This document shows positions 12,201-22,990 of a stretch of DNA of 64,000 nucleotides, one piece after another; positions within the stretch are counted from its first letter, which is position 1, and the number at the start of each line of letters is the position of its first letter. Below the pieces are notes generated by a model. The model did no database searches. It was given only the letters and a program-made list of their open reading frames with translations, and was not told the origin of the DNA. The DNA is taken from positions 15,975,906 to 16,039,905 of the forward strand of contig CM072160.1 of NCBI GenBank assembly GCA_036850595.1. The letters are read 5' to 3'. The stretch comes from Rhyacichthys aspro (lineage: Eukaryota > Chordata > Actinopteri > Gobiiformes > Rhyacichthyidae). Made by a program: the position numbers and the translations under genes.

Positions 12201-13859
12201 AGCAGGCACCACTAGACAGCTGCTTTCACTGCAGCTGCATGTCAGATTGTTTCCTAAAGGACCACAAATTAGCGTTGTGTTGTGCCACAAAAAGTAGGCT
12301 AATGCCACGTAATGGTGATAAATGGTTAATTTATCCAAGTACAGATTCACTACTGGAACAAAAACTAGGGTTACTACTACTACTAAGTTACTAATACTTT
12401 TTGCTGTGTTCTAATGGTCTTCTATTTAAATAAAACACATTTTTGTCATATACTTTTGCTACATAGTCTGAATGTCCAAACTTGCACCCAGGTGGAACTC
12501 CTAAAGACAGTGTTTTTCTCAGCCTCAAACAGCATGTTGGGAGGTCACAAATTCTTTTTATGGTTGACGCAAACAAGCAGTAACAAAGCAGCTGAAGGCT
12601 ATACACATTACAGTAATAGAATAAATAAAGCAGTATTGACCGGACAAGGTCTAGTATGATTTACATTCTACAAAGTTTGCTAAAAGACCCAAAACATTTT
12701 ACTAAGTCATAGCACATGGCTAATTTGTATGGACCAAAATTTGCTTACCAGTTTTCAAAACCAAGGCATTACAGAAGAAATATGACTGCCTTTTTCTGGT
12801 CAGTATAAGACATCTTTAGCATCTGCAGTATTTCCCCAGTCATTTTCCAGCTGCTTTGGGGCTGACAGCAGCATTACCCCTTTATTAGTTCAAGAAAACT
12901 TTCTGCTAAATTTCATTGATCAATTTGGCTATTTTTTACATTGTTCTCAATCAAAAACTCAAATTAATTAATTTGTTTATCAACCAGCCCTGAATCAGAC
13001 TGCCTCTACTAAAATTCATGTTAGAGGACCTGCTGAACAATTAGAGCATACTTGGCTTGGAGGCCTAAATGCAGTGCATTTGACAACTACAGGGATTTTG
13101 AAATACATAACGAGTAAAACTGTCATAGTATTTAACATAAAAAGTGCAGAATAGTTGAGCCTTAAATTTCTTACATGTATGATTTAGGACAGCATACATG
13201 TCTCAGAGAGAGTTATTTGGCACAGACTCTAGGTTTTATGCTTATAGTTTTGTGGTGAACACTACACCTTTTCCACATAAAACTAAGCGGTCAGACTGTG
13301 AGGCCAATGGACTGTGAGTGACTGGCTGATTGTTCTCCACACTCCCCCAGAAGATCCAATTTACATTGTGGCAAAAGAGGCCAGGTTGAATTTGACAGTG
13401 TCAGACTAAACAAAACTTGTAAAAGAAGAGAAGCAGACAGATCATGTGATGAAGAAAAAAACAGGAACTTCTTTCAGGATTCTACGGGATACGTTTTGAT
13501 CTTTTTCCTTCCTCAGTAAAAATGAAAGAACTGAAGAACTGTAGAGAAGAGATAAAAGACCTTTTAATCTATATAAAAAGTCACATAAAGGGGGTTTATA
13601 ATTGGCAGAGGCTTAAGTTATCTGCAGCCATGTGTCAAACGTGTGCTGTGTGTCAGCCAGCTGTAATGAACTCTTGCGAGAGCAGCAAGTATTCCCCTGC
13701 TCCAGTACAAACACAGACAGCAGTGAAAACTCGTAAGTGTTTGACTCGTAGCTGGCTCCTCCTCTGTGTATTTTTATAAAGCCATATAAAACACCATGTA
13801 GAGAAAGCACTAGTGTCAGCCAATATTCCTGGACTGTAGACAACTCTGTTCACTTCTTT

Positions 13860-14100
13860 TACTCTAGTAATCTGTCCACATGTCCTCGGCCTATGGCGCT
13901 GCTGCTATGCACTGTCATTACTATGGTATTCTACGGCAACATTTTTTTTCCTCTCTCGGGGAAATAGCACACTCTCTGCCTTCAGACTGTCAGAACAGTT
14001 CCCACAAAAAAATTAGAAAAGCTTTCTCATCTCAGCCGCTGGCTTTAAACACTTCCTTCTCTCCACTGACACATTTAATACACCACAGTTTCAAGGTTAA
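13860..14100. promoter_or_regulatory. Candidate intronic regulatory element
   Basis: This non-repetitive block lies about 0.9 kb before the terminal pid1 exon. It has moderately raised GC, CpGs near 13890-13940 and SOX-like and homeodomain-like words. No coding signature is present. Confidence 0.18.
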
Positions 14101-14370
14101 TTAAGCTAATGATGTACAGAGAACACAGAATTAATCAGTACTCACAGGAATAGTGTTATTTTTGATTTACTTCACCAGTTTGAAGCAATGTTTGTAGTTT
14201 CTGAATTCAACCATAAACTCATTTGTAGAAGCGTAGTTTAAGTTACAAATTGACTTTTTTAATTATCTTATGAAATTGGCTTCATCACTGATATGTAAAG
14301 AGGGGACAGTTTGACCTGACATTTTTGATTTTATGTTACAAACTGTGAATCAGAGTAGATCTGTTTTAGG

Positions 14371-14520
14371 TCCCAGCACAGTGGTTAGCCTCACAGGAAG
14401 AAGTTTAACTCCATGTTCTCCTTGTGCTACCAGAGGTTTCTCAGTGTACTGGGATGTATAGGTGAACTGGTGACAAAATGTCTCATACTGAGTGAATGTG
14501 AGAGAATATGTTTGTTACAG
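14371..14520 (+). repeat. Degenerate tRNA-derived SINE (family S1)
   Basis: The tRNA-like head is represented by CAGTGGTTAGC (A-box region), followed by TCACAGGAAGAAG. The later part keeps words of the body of this common fish SINE, including CATGTTCTCC, GGTGAACTGGTGAC and GAGTGAATGTGAGAG. It is the same family as 17159-17364, 36225-36370, 46146-46424 and 47994-48145 (+) and 30420-30643 and 61622-61760 (-). Confidence 0.6.
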
Positions 14521-14958
14521 TACTTTCACAACCGATGAGTAAAAGACTGATTAATACAAACTCAAGTCCAGCACACTTCTTAGCATGTTTTTTTATTTAG
14601 AAGGTGTGGAAGCGGTACATCAAACTCTGGATTCCGGGCAGGACATGGTCCGCACAGCTAAAGATGACATAACTTATGTTGTGGGAAAAACCCTTAGTGT
14701 TAAAAAGTGCTATATGTACACAAACCAAACCAACCCAAATTAATATAATGTAACAAAATGTAAAACTTTGGTCCAAGCTGTGGTTAGGATTTCAGTTTTT
14801 AAAAAGGCCTCAAGCATTAGTTCCCTCTCTCACAGCCAAAGCCTCTAGTGACCCATAACAGGCTTAGGAGTAGAAATGGTCTCATCATTTTTATTGCAAT
14901 GGTGACTCTATAAAGTTACACCTCTCTAATGGTGCATTTTTGTGTTCCTTTGCTGCAG

Positions 14959-15459
14959 GTGAACTATCTGGGAAAGGTGACAATCACTGGGAGCCAGTTC
15001 CTGTCGGGTTGCACAGAGTCAGCAGTGGTGGGTCTGGTGGAACACCGAGGCTTGGCTCAGCAGCAGGGTACGTGTCCCAAAGGCAGCTCTGTGCTGGAGA
15101 TCCGACCCTTCCAAGTGCGCCTCCATCACCTGGACGAGCACGGCGAGGCCTCGTTAAACATGGACACGTACCAAGTGGCGCGGATCGCCTACTGCACAGC
15201 CGACCACAGCGTCAGGCCCAACGTGTTCGCGTGGATCTATCGGGAGATCAATGACGACCTGTCCTTCCAGATGGACTGCCACGCAGTTGAGTGTGAAAGC
15301 AAGCTAGAGGCCAAGAGGCTGGCCCACTCCATGATGGAGGCTTTCCGCAAGACCTTCCACAGCATGCGCAGCGACGGACGCATTCACAAGAGCGGCTCAT
15401 CAGACGACTTCGCAGAAGACTCGTCCACTCCTGAAGACACCACTCCAGACGACGGCTGA
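14959..15459 (+). CDS. pid1: pid1 terminal coding exon (PTB/PID domain and stop)
   Basis: This exon follows an acceptor ending tgctgcag at 14951-14958 in phase 0 and continues directly from Lys45 of the previous exon. It encodes 166 residues (46-211 counted from the Met at 3052) and ends in TGA at 15457-15459. Hallmarks of PID1 are VNYLGKV, FLSGCTE, LEIRPFQV.LHHLD, VARIAYCTADH, FAW.YREINDDLS, QMDCHAVECESKLEAK and EAFRKTFHSM.SDGRIH. These span the PTB beta-sandwich and its C-terminal helix at about residues 46-180. The total of 211 residues is close to the roughly 217 of human PID1. Two places differ from the mammalian protein as I remember it: the loop at about residues 70-88 (HRGLAQQQGTCPKGSS) and an acidic, Ser/Thr-rich tail at about 188-211. 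The exon is clearly more GC-rich than its flanks, as expected for coding sequence. No frameshift or internal stop is present. Confidence 0.95.
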   Translation: MNYLGKVTITGSQFLSGCTESAVVGLVEHRGLAQQQGTCPKGSSVLEIRPFQVRLHHLDEHGEASLNMDTYQVARIAYCTADHSVRPNVFAWIYREINDDLSFQMDCHAVECESKLEAKRLAHSMMEAFRKTFHSMRSDGRIHKSGSSDDFAEDSSTPEDTTPDDG

Positions 15460-16210
15460 ACGGACTGACACCCAAACTCCTGATCCCCGTCCTTACAAAG
15501 CCAGGGGTGATTGGAAGGATGGACAGCTCTCTCATTCTCCTCTAGTCTCTCTCTTTCTGTTTAATTTGGATCAAAAATCAACTGACCCTGTGAACCACCA
15601 TGCCCAGGATAATGAAGTAGCTTTGAATTAAAGGGAAGGTAGAAAAAACATACAGGGATACAGAGTGCTGCCATTTTGAATCAAAGGCCCTCTGCGACAA
15701 CCCATGAGGGCACCTCAAGCACCTCCTGAGATCGACTAGATGTTGCCATTTCCTGTTACTCTTACTCCCTGAAAAGACACACTTTGTGGTTCTTAAGCTT
15801 TTTTTCATTTAACGAACAACAAAAAATAGTTCCTATTTAGACCATAGCTCATGAAAACCCAATGCTACTCTTGCCATGTGAGGACCCAACAGAAATAAGC
15901 CTGAGACTTATTTTGGGTGCCATCTTCAGAGTTTATGAGACTGTTGGAGCACATAAATTCTTTAAATGTTTAATTATGTGGATCTCTGTTACAATGCCTT
16001 TGACCTTGGTAATAGCAAACACGGATGTGAAAGAAAAGCAACGACTTTAAGCACTACTCCTATCATCACTATGGTACTAGCCCAAAATGATTTGTTGGTA
16101 CTCATTGACAAGACAGAGCCAGAAGTGGCCCCCCTGTCTCTGCTGAATACATTGTGAACATAGAGTATGTATAAAGCACCTGGCTCAATAAAGGTGCTAA
16201 ATACAGTACA
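15460..16210 (+). other. pid1: pid1 3' untranslated region
   Basis: The region follows the pid1 stop codon. The first canonical polyadenylation hexamer is AATAAA at 16187-16192 (in the context CTCAATAAAGG), so the transcript probably ends about 10-30 bases later, giving a 3' UTR of roughly 0.75 kb. A second AATAAA at 16600-16605 could support a longer form of about 1.15 kb. The end point is inferred; RNA evidence would be needed to choose between the two signals. Confidence 0.65.
16187..16192 (+). terminator. pid1: Likely pid1 polyadenylation signal (AATAAA)
   Basis: A canonical AATAAA hexamer lies about 730 bases after the pid1 stop codon and is the first canonical one on the + strand there. 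An alternative copy lies at 16600-16605. The strand, distance and lack of an earlier hexamer support this one as the main signal. Confidence 0.6.
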
Positions 16211-17158
16211 TGTTACATTTTGGCTAAAGGTTTGGGCCTGTCTGCACACCTCGATCATTCATATTCTGTTTTTAGTATACCAAAATTCAGGCTGTGTTTT
16301 TGCAGCCTGTCAGATTATGTGCCTCACTTTTCCTCTCACATTACTTTGGTCTTTTACCCTGGTCTCATTAGGTACATGCGGCCAAGTATCCTTGTTATGT
16401 GTATGTGTAACTGCTTAACTTCTGCACTGTTTGTGTATTTGAATGTTCACGTGAGTGCTTGAATCTTTCTGTGTGAAAGTGAGTGTTTGGCTGGGAGTAA
16501 AGACTTTCCAAAACCATTTTTGATGCAGAACGAGGCATTCAAAAATCATGGTACTGTGAGCATACTGCCACGTTAAAAGTTCTCCGATGTTTTCAGAAAA
16601 ATAAATCAGGAGAGTTGGCGGCAGGGTTGTAGTGGCAACAGAGCTTGATAGTAATTCATAGCCGTCCAAGGCATCAGCTGAGTCCAGCTTATTAATGCAC
16701 TATACTTGTGATATAGTGACAGTGCTTCATTACTGCAGACAGCAGTGCTTCATTTACTGCAGAGAGCAGTTGGTGACTAAGGAGCCATTGTGAGTCAAAA
16801 CGACAGCCATTAGTGCTCCACACCACTTTTTCTTCTTTTTAACTTGACCTGACAGTACTGTGATCAGTGTGACCATGGACAGTACAATAGTGGATCATGG
16901 CATCATTGGCTGATGAGAAAGCTTGTGTGGAAGTGAGGACTGGCTCCAAGAAGTCTTTCCTGTCCTGTCTACTACTAATATTTAGTAGTCTTTTCACCTT
17001 AACAATTATCCCTGAAAATAAAAATACGCGGTTGCTATTTAGTAAAAAACAACAACAAACAAACAACAGGATTTTCTCTAACCGCGTAAAAGAGTAAATG
17101 CATATTTCTCAGTTTGGGAACTGTTGTGTAAACCACCCGGAAATAGCTTCCAGGAAAT
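16211..17158. other. Intergenic sequence just downstream of pid1
   Basis: AT-rich sequence with an alternative poly(A) hexamer at 16600-16605 and a short tandem duplication (16720-16767). Short open frames have no recognisable content. Confidence 0.5.
16720..16767. repeat. Short tandem duplication, two units of about 23 bp
   Basis: The unit CAGTGCTTCATTACTGCAGA at 16720 is repeated from 16743 with one inserted T and small changes. It is only two copies and probably arose by local slippage. Confidence 0.7.
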
Positions 17159-17364
17159 AGGGTCGCAAGGTGGTTAGTAGTGTTGCCTCAGAGCAAGAAC
17201 ATCAGTTCTATGTGGAGTTTTTATGTTCTCCCCTTGATAATTCCTTGGGTGGATTTTCCTCGGGTACTCCAGTTTCCCCCCAAGAACTTGTCTGAAATGC
17301 TGAGTGGCTGCCCACTATTGGGACTGAATGATGAGTGGGTTAAATACAAAGAATTAATGCAGTA
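17159..17364 (+). repeat. tRNA-derived SINE (family S1)
   Basis: The head reads GGTCGCAAGGTGGTTAGTAG followed by TTGCCTCAGAGCAAGAA, matching the A-box region and anticodon side of a tRNA-like promoter. The body keeps TGGAGTTTTTATGTTCTCCC, GGGTGGATTTTCCTCGGGTA and CTCCAGTTTCCCCCC, which are diagnostic of a widespread fish SINE. The tail ends with GGGTTAAATACAAAGAATTA. Confidence 0.85.
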
Positions 17365-18980
17365 AAACTTAATATTTCCTTTTTTTTTCTCTTTATTTAA
17401 TATTTTGACCACCATTCTTTTCACTTCCAAACTTATTTTCCAGTTTTAATGCCATGTTGCTGACTTCCACAGCCTTCCACAGCTTATTGGTCTAATGTTT
17501 CCCAACTGTCCATGAGTTTGGCTCCAATGGACAAATACAGATACAGATTGCATAAATAGAAATAGAGCAGATATACAGTACAATATAGAAATATAGTACA
17601 ATGCAGAATAGTATGCACACAAATATTTAAATCTTGCTTGATAAGCTTATATAAATTCAGATGTAATCACTTTCCGAATATTACAGAATAGAAATGAATA
17701 GTTATTTTGAACAAGTAAAAATATGTTTGAGAACCATAATGCGATACAGAAACAGTGTTATAAAGCCTACTGTGAAATAAGCAAGGAGCCTGATAGTGGC
17801 GTCCATTTGCGTATCTATGTGTGTGAATGGAGAGGACTGTATGCGTTGGGAAAAGTGGTGAGGGGTGTGTGTGGACAGGCCAGAGAGGAGTGTTTATAAA
17901 GCTGTAGATTACTGTGTCATGTCTGTCTGAACGCTCAGACACGCTTTAAATGTTCAAAAATGTTACCTTAAGTGTTTTCTATACAGTGTTTGCAAGGATC
18001 AAGAAACAATTGCATATAAAGTATTTACCGAGACCAAATGCAATGGTGTGGTCTGTTTGTTTTGAATGTGCCTCGCTCAGAAGTTGATTTGGATTCCCTG
18101 CAGTGTGTGGGAGGAGGATCACAAAGCACTGTTCAGTTTTAAGATTAGGCCTCGCAAACGCAGATGCAAAAGCAAACCATATGTTTTCATCCACCGTTTA
18201 CATGTTACGGGGCGTTTTATTCTGACAAAACTGACGTAACTCTACCATGTTTATATATGTTTGCATTCACCACATTCTGTAACAAACCTGCTATTCATTC
18301 TTTATTTTCACTGGGTCATAAATACCAAACGTGGCGGGAGCTGAATGTTTGAAATGACTCACTACTTTGTCCTTTTATAGTCCGTGGAGTTTACATGTGG
18401 TCAAATTGTCCTGCAAAGACATAACTTTTACTGGCTTTCCTGTGGCATGAAGTGAAGGCCCGTTCCCAGCATTCCTCACACTTCTCAGATCTTTTATTGT
18501 GTTGTTATGCCCTTTCTTTTTCTTTCTTTCTTTCTTTTTTTTGTTTTTTTTACCAGTGTTTTAAAGTGGCCACATCAGTCAGAAGATAACTACTGCTTTG
18601 TGGATGGCCATCATTTTGCTGCTAAAGAGTTGCAGAGAATTGGAAGCAAAATGGATGCTGTGAAGAATGTTAATGTGCGTTTGAATGAGAACAGTGCCTC
18701 CTGCTGGTGACTGGAGCAACACTCGGCCTCTAAAGGTGCGTTGTGTCATATTTTGAAGGGTACAGCTGAACCAAATACATAACATGTCAGTACTATAGAA
18801 CATTGTCAAAATAACTACGTTTTGCCTATCTTACTTCCTGTTTCTACGTATGCTCATAGGTGCCAAACAAGAAGAGACTCAAACACGTTTTTTATGCACT
18901 AAATAATTTTGTTTCGCTAAAGCAAACCTGTCATGTGACCCATTTCTATGAGACAAATTATGCATGAACAAGTTTCTTTC

Positions 18981-19031
18981 GGAAAATGGCAACTGACAGA
19001 CTATGTGTGTGCTGTCAGTGAGTGGGTAGAT
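18981..19031. repeat. Unnamed dispersed repeat, copy 1 (pair with 22360-22409)
   Basis: About 50 bases, GGAAAATGGCAACTGACAGA through GCTGTCAGTGAGTGGGTAGA, recur at 22360-22409 with few differences and in the same orientation. The flanks diverge. The element type is unknown. Confidence 0.6.
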
Positions 19032-19539
19032 CAAGTCAGGTCAAGTCACTTTCTTAGCAAATTGAAGTATATTTGGAACTTCTTACATTGAACCCGACTT
19101 CCTCTGAGCTCAATACATCCCGAACAATCATATACATTTATGCTCTGTTTTTCTGATTGGTTGTATGTTTTTGCATTAGTTCTAAAACAGTTCTGTGATT
19201 GGTTGTATCTTCGTTCCGATTCCATCCAGAGGTAGTTTAATCTGCATTCATTGGCTCAACCCCCTGGAAATCCAACTGGAATCAAAAGGGAACAGTCTAA
19301 ATCTTTGTAATGAAAAGGAAAAAATGAGTTTGGCTGACCAGTTTAGACAACAGCATGCCTTGGGTAACAGTAAGTGTTCTTAGGCTGCAAGAAAGTAGAA
19401 CCTGAGATTTTATAATGAAGCCATGTCAAGTCTATGTTATAGTTTTACTAATATTTTCTATTATTCCTTATTTAGTTTCTTCTTTATGTGAAAGTTCTGT
19501 ACCATACTCTTCACAGTTAAAATGGCCTTTTGCAGCATG

Positions 19540-19910
19540 GCTCTTCTAAACATGCTATTGGGCCATGCTATCTTCCTAGTCTGACCCACTTCTAGGGCCA
19601 GAGAGAGGGGGCCCCAGAAGGAGGCCACCCCCGACCTGCAGCCTACAGCTCCGCTCCACTGAGGCATCACTGGGTTAGTCCGCTCCACAATACCACTCTG
19701 TTACTGCTCCAGCTGGACACTCGTCCTCCACGCTGTCCAAAACGGCCTGTCTATCCACACGCCAAGGGCCCGAGCTGGGGAGGGGACCCGTGCCAATACT
19801 GGCTTGTAATCAGCCTCTGTTTATTCAGTCACTATCTCCTTTGTTTTCTCTAGGCTCCCTCTGCCAGAGCGGGAGGCCCAGGCTCCCGGAGAGTGCCGTA
19901 CTGTAAACAT
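19540..19910. promoter_or_regulatory. Candidate regulatory element (GC-rich block)
   Basis: GC rises sharply between about 19580 and 19780, followed by an AT-rich part carrying a SOX-like CCTTTGTTTTC word near 19840. It is not a repeat I recognise and not a convincing coding region. A regulatory role is inferred. Confidence 0.22.
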
Positions 19911-20669
19911 ATGTGTGTAACAGAAGTGAGAGATGGGGAGGCCACATTCTTTCTCTTTTTGGATTGAGTCTCCTTGAACCAATTCAGAAGTTTTACATCA
20001 GTGAAACAAAATTGGAAGGTGTTTATGTACTTTCTGAAATATTGGAAAATATTTTCAGTGATCATAACAAATCAACTGCCATTTTCCAGTTTGTTAGAAC
20101 AGTTGTATAACTTTATTTCACCAGAAAGAGGATGAGCTACCACAAGACTGTGCATGTGTCAGGAAATTCAATAAGATTATAAATGTTATGGTTATATGTT
20201 TATGGTTCTAAATGTGATGGTTTTCTATAAACTATAGACCAAGAAAAAGTTTGGGATGTAAAAAATACACACAATATATTTCTATTAATAATAAACTATA
20301 AATACAAATATATAACATTTCATGTTGTATTGCCCCCCCAAATAAAAAAATGAGACAAAATGTTGCAACAAACTCGCATAGGATTTTAAGTACTGTACTC
20401 TTTGAACCAATTATTTTAATGATTGTAAATATTACATGGTGATACAGTTTAGAGACGTTTGTTTTTTTAAATAAGTATCAAAAGTGTATCTTTTGAAATG
20501 CCTCAACATGGGGTTAAAAAAGAAAAAAAAAAGTACTTGATATTCTTTACTTTGTAGCTATTTGTTGACATTTTGGCCAATTTACATAGTCTAGAATGTC
20601 CAAATTTATAGAGTGAGGGGAAAAGGCAAAAAGTAAAAAAAATAAATATATAAAAAATTAGCCCAACGG

Positions 20670-20778
20670 TAAATCGGTCACGTGATTGGCACAACGTTGC
20701 GAACCATTAACAATTAAAAACACCCGGAAGTAGCACTTTTGTTTGGGACGAGTAGCGTGGCACCTGAGAGAAGAGAAG
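20670..20778 (+). promoter_or_regulatory. Promoter-like block with E-box, CCAAT and ETS sites
   Basis: A compact set of core-promoter motifs sits in otherwise AT-rich sequence. It holds CACGTG at 20679-20684, directly followed by ATTGG (inverted CCAAT) at 20685-20689, CpGs near 20694-20700, and CCGGAAGT (consensus ETS/GABP site) at 20724-20731. The arrangement is typical of TATA-less vertebrate promoters, with initiation expected a few tens of bases after the ETS site. It stands directly before an ATG and a perfect splice donor, as listed next. Bidirectional activity is possible. Confidence 0.5.
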
Positions 20779-20793
20779 ATGTGGGGGGAAAAA
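20740..20793 (+). other. Possible first exon of an unidentified transcript (start ATG at 20779, donor at 20794)
   Basis: Downstream of the ETS site there is an ATG at 20779 with A at -3. It is followed by four codons (Met-Trp-Gly-Glu-Lys in all) and then the near-perfect donor AAA|GTAAGTA at 20794. The exon start is set only roughly from the promoter. I do not recognise the protein and cannot tell whether this is a protein-coding gene or a noncoding RNA. The nearest strong acceptor on the same strand is at 22001/22002. Confidence 0.38.
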
Positions 20794-22001
20794 GTAAGTA
20801 CTCACACTACGTTTAACACGTATATATGGATAAACATTTCCATGTGTGCATCATTGTTTGCATGGTAAAGACAGAGGAGAGGAAAATGCGTCAATAGCAC
20901 ATTTAATTAGTAAATGCACGAACTGGCGGGTAGAATAAGCCGACATAGCTTCAATTTAGCTTTAAAACAATCTTAAACACCTCGGGGGGTTGTTATGCAT
21001 TTGTCAACTAACTAAGATCAACCTAAAATGCTTAAGTTGGGGCATGTATTAAAGCCCCGGTAGACTTCTAACTGTTAAAGGTGTTGCAAAGAGATGAGGT
21101 GTGAGGAGGCCTTGAGTTTGAGGGAAAGAGATGAATGGAAAGAGTGGGTTTGGGAGAAACACATTTCTAAGAAGGAAAAAAAAAAAACAGACGAAAAGTA
21201 ATCCTTGAGGAATGTCGGCATCTGCAAAAGTTCTACTAATGTTATTTGAGGTATTCTGTCTGCAAAAACACCTGTGACTGTTTAGAGGCCATTACAGCAC
21301 TACCGAAACTCCAGTGACCAATGTTAGGTGGTGAGTACATTACATTTAATTATTGTAATATAAATTAACAGTATTTAAATGGGTAGTCTACAGATTTTGG
21401 CCACTCTGTTCACCTCTGCCGAAGACGCAGACATTTGAGTCCATCCCAAATTAATGCCTGACTATATCCGTGATGTTCTCAAGGATACAGAGGGGTCAAG
21501 CACTTCTATCCCGGACAGCTTGCACCCAGATGTCGAAGGAAGCCTTGAATAATCCATCCTGCCTCTTGTGCAAAAAAAGGCCCCGGAAAATAAATGAATG
21601 ACCAAATCTAAAGAAAGCCTTGTCTGTTATGTGTGAGGTCCTTAGAAGTCAAGATAAATTCACCAGAAAGACTTTTTCCGATGAGTAAAAAGATTAAACA
21701 GAACAGTTGATGTGACATTCACAGTCCACTTGGTGTCATCAGAGCTCAACTTTTCAATTCCGAGACTGCCTTCAAGATAATACAACTGTGCTGGTCCTTG
21801 CTTTGGGAATTGTGCTTAATTTATTGATTTTGATGGCAAGAATTATGTTTCCAAGGGGGTATAGACTAAATAAGAACTTCTTCTGTAACAAAATATTGGT
21901 AGTCCTGTCAGTTTAATGGCATTTAAATTGTGTCTGATTGACTTGAGACAGGCGACAAGGGGTTATTTGAGACAATTTGAGCCTTTTCTTTTCCTCAACA
22001 G

Positions 22002-22097
22002 GGTTTCTCTGCTGAAAATGTCATGAATTCTGGATCAATGCCCCTTCACGCTTGTTTCCCTTCCCACATGTCAGAGCCTCCGAGACGAGATCACTGA
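22002..22097 (+). other. Possible second exon of the same unidentified transcript
   Basis: A strong polypyrimidine tract and acceptor (CCTTTTCTTTTCCTCAACAG) end at 22001, 1,208 bases after the donor at 20794. Splicing in phase 0 would give a 36-codon frame ending at TGA 22095-22097. The encoded segment begins GFSAENVMNSGSM and resembles nothing I know. The frame is too short to favour coding over a long noncoding RNA. The true 3' end of the exon is unknown. Confidence 0.28.
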
Positions 22098-22359
22098 ACA
22101 TCGCAGGCGTATCGTGACGCCACATCGAGCCTCCACAGTTGATTAATCCTGAATTCGGCGCCGAGCCAGCACTGACCCACTTGCACACAGATTTGAGATG
22201 AAGACATGAGAAGAGGGAAGTCGGAACTGATTTGATGTTGGTAGGAACCCAACTCTCTGCACACCGTTAAATTACAGCATTTCAATATCATTACAGAAAA
22301 CAACTTGAGTTCTCAGTATATTTTTAAAGGACGACGGGCATTAGCCATAACATTATTCT

Positions 22360-22409
22360 GGGAAATGGCAACTGAATGACTACATGTATGCTGTCAGTGA
22401 GTGGGTAGA
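22360..22409. repeat. Unnamed dispersed repeat, copy 2 (pair with 18981-19031)
   Basis: Same orientation and about 50 bases of shared sequence with the copy 3.4 kb upstream, sharing the exact block GCTGTCAGTGAGTGGGTAGA. Confidence 0.6.
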
Positions 22410-22909
22410 GCATATTAGCAAATGGCTCCATGGTCAGATGTTAAGTATCTATGAGACTTTAGCCTACATCGGATAAAGGCTACCAGCTATTTCATTTGAC
22501 ACTTGAGTGGTAGGATGCTTAGGACCGTGTTATGCTGGACATGAAGGACCCAGTTATACATGATTACTTCTCAAGTGGCTTATTTATGTCTCCTTGATTC
22601 CTCCTTCCTTGCTTGAAAGGGAAGATATTGTATGTACGCCAGCTTTACTGATGTCTCTCTAAAGGCTTCCCTTCAAGGTTGAGGTTCAATTGTACAATAT
22701 TGACTCCGTTAAACATATCTGCTGACAAGTTCTCATACAATTAAATGGTACTGGTAAAGATGTTCCCTTCGAAAGGTTTTATAGAGTATTATTAATATTC
22801 CTAATGCACCTCTTGGTAAAGCACTGTAGCTTTAAATGCCCATTTTAAAGGATTTGGGTGCTATTAAAATGAATTAAATCAATGTTTTGAGTTAATATCT
22901 ACAGTATTT

Positions 22910-22990
22910 TGGGGTCTTTTTGCCTTTTTTTGATAGTAGATAGTAGATGGACAGGAAAAAGGGTGAGAGAGAGGGGAATGACGGGTCGCC
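22910..22990 (-). repeat. SINE body fragment (family S2)
   Basis: TTTTTGCCTTTTTTTGATAG followed by a purine-rich GACAGGAAAAAGGGTGAGAG block matches the body of the element at 53685-53830. The tRNA-like head is missing. Confidence 0.5.

Larger units (their letters stand above)
3187..14958 (+). other. pid1: pid1 intron, 11,772 bp
   Basis: This is the phase-0 intron between the two pid1 coding exons, GTACGA at the donor and CTGCAG at the acceptor. It contains no coding exon I can recognise. It holds an unnamed repeat copy (6448-6610), a MITE-like element (7281-7591), an unexplained doubly open segment (8669-9214), GC-enriched candidate regulatory blocks (11990-12200 and 13860-14100) and a degenerate SINE (14371-14520). 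Simple sequence includes T-rich runs near 4700, a CTGT-rich stretch at about 5340-5470 and an A-run near 10312. The rest is AT-rich sequence with no structure I can name. Confidence 0.85.
17365..20660. other. Intergenic sequence, no gene recognised
   Basis: AT-rich sequence with no exon I can support. It contains a T-rich/TTTC microsatellite near 18515-18550, one copy of a short unnamed repeat (18981-19031), two nearby copies of GATTGGTTGTAT at about 19157 and 19197, and a GC-rich block at 19540-19910. Confidence 0.5.

Noticed and set aside
13522..13779. 85-codon frame after a CCTTCCTCAG acceptor-like word, with a GTAAGT inside it, in the pid1 intron
   Set aside because: The protein is unrecognisable, the pid1 exons join in phase without it, and splice-like words are common by chance in 12 kb.
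15248..15535. 95-codon - strand frame across the pid1 terminal exon
   Set aside because: It is the antisense shadow of GC-rich coding sequence.
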